Source of the DNA: Microbacterium protaetiae
GTDB taxonomy: Bacteria; Actinomycetota; Actinomycetes; Actinomycetales; Microbacteriaceae
Assembly: GCF_004135285.1 (NCBI RefSeq)
Contig: NZ_CP035494.1
Span: 2,108,001-2,172,000 of the forward strand
Direction of reading: 5' to 3'
Length of the DNA stretch: 64,000 bases
Position 1 is the first letter of the stretch; the number at the start of each line of letters is the position of its first letter. A program made the translations under genes and the position numbers. Shown one piece after another: positions 61,204-64,000 of this stretch. Below the pieces are notes generated by a model. That model had not been told where the DNA came from. It saw nothing but the letters and a program-made list of their open reading frames with translations, and did not search any database.

Positions 61204-63501
61204 GTGACAAGTACCCCTCCGCTCTCTCGCAAAGAGGCCCGCGAGAGCGACGTCGCCACACCCGACGTGGCGTTCGAGAAGGAGGATGGGTTCGACTCGG
61301 ATGCCGCGGCGAAAGCCGCCAAGCGTGCCAAAGCCGAGTCCATCGGCCGAATCGCGGCGATGTTCATCATGCCGCTGATCATGGTCGGCATGATGGTCAC
61401 GGGGTACATGGGCACCATGCACTCGCCGACGGCGAACGACATGCCGGTCGTGGTGGCAGGTTCGTCGGCGTCTGCGGCAGACTCGTTCGTCGATGCGCTC
61501 AGTGACGCGATGCCCGACGCTCTGGATGTCGAGTCGGTCGACAGCGTCAGCGACGCTCGTGATCGCGTCTTCAACCGCGAAGCCGTCGCTGCCGTCGTGA
61601 TCCAGGGTGACACCGCGACGCTGTACACCGCCTCCGGTGCCGGAATGACCCAGGCCACGAAAGTCACGTCGCTGGTCGAGCCCACGATTCTCGCACAGGG
61701 GCTGACTCTCACCACGAAAGACGTGGCGCCACTGCCCGACAACGACGCGTCGGGTCTGGGCGCCATGTTCCTGACGACAGCACTCGTGATGGCGGGCTAC
61801 CTGCCGTTCAGCATGCTGCGCACGAACTCACCCGAGCTGCTGAAGTTCCGCCGCATCGTCCCGATTCTGGCCGGCTGGGCCGCCGCCATCGCCTCACTCG
61901 TTTGGGTCGTGACCGGCCCCATTCTCGGAGTGGTCTCCAGCGACCATTACCTCGCGGTCGTCGCCGTCGCCGGGCTGGGTGTGTTCGCGATAAGTTGCGT
62001 GCAGCTGTTCATCACCCGATTGTTGGGCTCGTTCGGCGTCATCGTGGGCATCTTCCTCTTGATGGTGCTGGGCATGCCCGCGTCCAACATGAGCATGTCG
62101 ATGTACACGATGCCGGCCTTCTATCGGTTCCTGCACGGGTTCCTGGCGATGCCGGCCATCGGCGAGTCGATGAGATCGGTGCTGTACTTCGGCGGCACCA
62201 ATCTCACCGGCCACCTTCTCGTGCTGGCGGTCGGCGCGGTCGCCGGCCTCACGGCCACGGCCATCTGGGACGCGACACGCGGCCGCCGGCACCCGGAGGG
62301 CGTGCCGATGGATGTCAACGTCGCCTCGCTGCACGGCGGCCGTCGACCGAAGAAGGCGTTCTGGCGTTACTTCTCCCTCGCGATCTTCCCGCTGACCATG
62401 GTCGCGATGATGCTCACCTGCATGCTCGGCGCCATGCACCAGCCGGCCCCGAGAGACATGCCGGTCGCCGTCGTGGGGGCCACCACCGAGCAGGCCGAGC
62501 AGACCATCGGCGGTCTCGAGAAGAACATGGGCGACATGTTCGAGTTCACGCCGTACACGACTGACGACACCGATGAGGTCCACGACCTCGTCGAGGGGCG
62601 CGACCTGGTCGCAGCCCTCGTGCTGCCGTCGCAGACCAGTCCCGAGTTCACGCTCGTGGCCAACCAGGCCGGCAGCCCCAGCGCCTACCAGATGGCGGTG
62701 CGGGTGTTCACCCAGGTCGCCGAGGGGCAGCAGATGTCGCTCCAGGTCGACGACATCGCACCGCTGCCCGACCGTGATAGCCAGGGCATCGTCACGATGT
62801 ACCTTGCGATGGGCTGGATGCTCGCCGGATTCATGGTCGTCGTCGTCGGGGCGAACGCGGCGCCGGCCACGCGTCCGCTGCGCAAGATGCTGCCGATCAC
62901 GGCGGTGTACTCGATGTTCATGGCGGCGGTGCTGTGGCTGATCGCCGCTCCCATCACCGGATCGGTCGACGGACATTTCTGGCAGTTGTGGGGCACCGGG
63001 GCCGTCGCCATCTTCTGCGTCGCGATGTTCGCGATGGTCTTCGAAAGACTGATCGGGATGCTGGCGATCATCCCCGTGGTCGGAACGCTGATGTTCCTGG
63101 GCGTTCCGTCTGCCAATGGACCGTTTTCGATGTACCTGGCCCCGGAGTGGTTCCGCACGCTGCACGACTTCCTGCCGATGCCGGCCGCGGTAGAGGCGGC
63201 ACGGTCGATCCTCTACTTCGACTCCGACGTCCTCGCGCATCATCTGCAGGTGCTCGGCCTGTGGGGTCTGCTGTCCTTGGCGGTGGTGTTCATCATCGAC
63301 GCGCTCAAATCGGTGCGCACCGAGCATGACTTCGGTGAGCTCGCCACCGGACCGAAAGCCGACGACGGACCCACCGCGGGCGAGGCAACGCCCGAGGTGG
63401 AGGGCGAGCCGGCGTTCGAGAACCAGTTCACCCTCGAGGACGAACTCGTGCTCGAGCAGGGAGCAGTCCAGCAGCGGGAGCCCGCCGGCGCCGGGTCGTG
63501 A
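61204..63501 (+). CDS. internally duplicated ABC-2-type membrane protein
   Basis: A 765-residue membrane protein made of two similar halves (~residues 50-385 and ~390-725). Each half starts with a helix (FIMPLIMVGMMVTGYMG / IFPLTMVAMMLTCMLGAM) and a DMPV(V/A)VVG strand. An extracytoplasmic domain ending PLPDNDASG / PLPDRDSQG comes next, followed by about five helices and a closing RSVLYFGG / RSILYFDS segment. This is the YhgE/Pip or DUF3533-like topology of ABC-2 permease relatives. The GTG at 61204 follows AGGAGCACGCCC. The tail is long and acidic. Divergent TetR control suggests export of a toxic compound. Confidence 0.8.
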   Translation: MTSTPPLSRKEARESDVATPDVAFEKEDGFDSDAAAKAAKRAKAESIGRIAAMFIMPLIMVGMMVTGYMGTMHSPTANDMPVVVAGSSASAADSFVDALSDAMPDALDVESVDSVSDARDRVFNREAVAAVVIQGDTATLYTASGAGMTQATKVTSLVEPTILAQGLTLTTKDVAPLPDNDASGLGAMFLTTALVMAGYLPFSMLRTNSPELLKFRRIVPILAGWAAAIASLVWVVTGPILGVVSSDHYLAVVAVAGLGVFAISCVQLFITRLLGSFGVIVGIFLLMVLGMPASNMSMSMYTMPAFYRFLHGFLAMPAIGESMRSVLYFGGTNLTGHLLVLAVGAVAGLTATAIWDATRGRRHPEGVPMDVNVASLHGGRRPKKAFWRYFSLAIFPLTMVAMMLTCMLGAMHQPAPRDMPVAVVGATTEQAEQTIGGLEKNMGDMFEFTPYTTDDTDEVHDLVEGRDLVAALVLPSQTSPEFTLVANQAGSPSAYQMAVRVFTQVAEGQQMSLQVDDIAPLPDRDSQGIVTMYLAMGWMLAGFMVVVVGANAAPATRPLRKMLPITAVYSMFMAAVLWLIAAPITGSVDGHFWQLWGTGAVAIFCVAMFAMVFERLIGMLAIIPVVGTLMFLGVPSANGPFSMYLAPEWFRTLHDFLPMPAAVEAARSILYFDSDVLAHHLQVLGLWGLLSLAVVFIIDALKSVRTEHDFGELATGPKADDGPTAGEATPEVEGEPAFENQFTLEDELVLEQGAVQQREPAGAGS

Positions 63502-63611
63502 ACGCGAAGGCGTGCACAACCATCGGCCCTACTCGCGGGTGCACACGCCTTCGGCCCAGCCCTCGCCCGATCCCGCGCGATGCGCCGGTGGCGAGAGGGA
63601 CGGTCATATCT

Positions 63612-64000
63612 TCAACGGCTGACGTCGTCGACAGGCTCTCCGGTTGGGTCGTCCTCGTTCAGTGAGAGCAGCTGCGGGCCGCCGGCGGGGTCGGGCGACC
63701 ACTGGACGAGCTCCCAGCCGTGTTCGTCGCCCTCGAGCTCGACGACGGCGGTGTTGTGCAGCGGCGAATGCTGCAGCAGCTCGGGGTCGAGGCCGTGCAC
63801 CCGCGCGGCGGACCACACGCGGATGGCCGCCCCGTGCGAGAACACCGCCACGCTCTCGCGCGAGAGCGTCGTCGCCCGCGCGATGCTGCGGTCGAATCGG
63901 GTGAAGAACGCGGTGCCGTCGGCGTCGGCCCCCGGCATCCGCACCGCCGTGTCGCCGCGCGCCCACGCGAAGGCCGTCGACACGTACGTGCGCACGGCGC
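63612..64000 (-). CDS. histidine phosphatase family protein, C-terminal part
   Basis: The frame is open to the right edge, so the N-terminus with the RHG motif is outside the window. The visible ~129 residues include VAVFSHGAAIRVWSAARV, the second catalytic histidine region of phosphoglycerate-mutase-like phosphatases, and LHNTAVVELEGD. It converges on the large membrane protein gene. Substrate unknown. Confidence 0.8.
   Translation of the reverse strand, partial: AVRTYVSTAFAWARGDTAVRMPGADADGTAFFTRFDRSIARATTLSRESVAVFSHGAAIRVWSAARVHGLDPELLQHSPLHNTAVVELEGDEHGWELVQWSPDPAGGPQLLSLNEDDPTGEPVDDVSR

Overview
The window comes from a high-GC actinobacterium, most probably a Microbacterium or close Microbacteriaceae relative. 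This is inferred from strong G/C third-position bias, many GTG starts, an EF-G/EF-Tu/S12/S7 (str) cluster of actinobacterial type, repeated leaderless starts (a TANNNT box six or seven bases before the start codon) and the abundant word GGATGCCGC. No database search was possible; assignments rest on motifs, protein length and context.

Layout. 0-6.5 kb: an FHA-domain protein (cut by the left edge) and a membrane-anchored partner, then rpsL, rpsG, fusA and tuf, and a small MT0933-type protein. 6.5-7.7 kb: a dense non-coding array of 12 hairpin repeats. 7.7-11.2 kb: galK and galT divergent from a LacI regulator. 11.3-24.1 kb: a uronic-acid polysaccharide utilisation locus. It holds a DeoR/LacI hybrid regulator and a heparinase II/III-type lyase on the minus strand. 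On the plus strand it has a DUF2264 protein, a sugar ABC importer (binding protein and two permeases), a YesL/DUF624 protein, a GH88 unsaturated glucuronyl hydrolase, an FAH-family hydrolase, KduD and KduI. 24-30 kb: an epimerase with divergent TetR, galE, a degraded second kduI, a KDG kinase, a coiled-coil membrane protein and phosphoglucomutase.

30-42.9 kb: pheA; a 13-copy 19-bp tandem repeat; an LLM oxidoreductase; TetR; a LacI-controlled alpha-glucosidase/ABC importer operon; a lipid kinase; serS and a HAD phosphatase. 43-44.2 kb: a second hairpin array with a 250-bp higher-order period, tRNA-Ser(TGA) and further repeats. 44.2-50.6 kb: a frameshifted MalT-like LuxR regulator with a small upstream gene, tRNA-Ser(GCT), a cupin/TetR pair, a VOC protein, an unknown membrane protein and a YciI-like protein. 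50.8-64 kb: a frameshifted formaldehyde-dehydrogenase-like gene, a GlcG/HbpS-like protein, an ATPase-LuxR fusion, a SulP transporter and its decayed duplicate flanking a LacI/alcohol-dehydrogenase pair, a papain-like protease with a lectin-like repeat domain and a chagasin-like inhibitor, TetR, an internally duplicated ABC-2-like membrane protein and the end of a histidine phosphatase.

How it fits together. The heparinase-like lyase and GH88 would release 4-deoxy-5-keto uronic acid, which KduI and KduD convert to 2-keto-3-deoxygluconate for phosphorylation by KdgK; a KDPG aldolase is not in the window. GalK, GalT, GalE and Pgm together give a complete Leloir pathway spread over 22 kb. The alpha-glucosidase operon is a separate sugar regulon. 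The most unusual content is the two hierarchical hairpin arrays, the 13-fold 19-bp repeat, the protease/inhibitor pair, the internally duplicated transporter and several decaying or duplicated genes.
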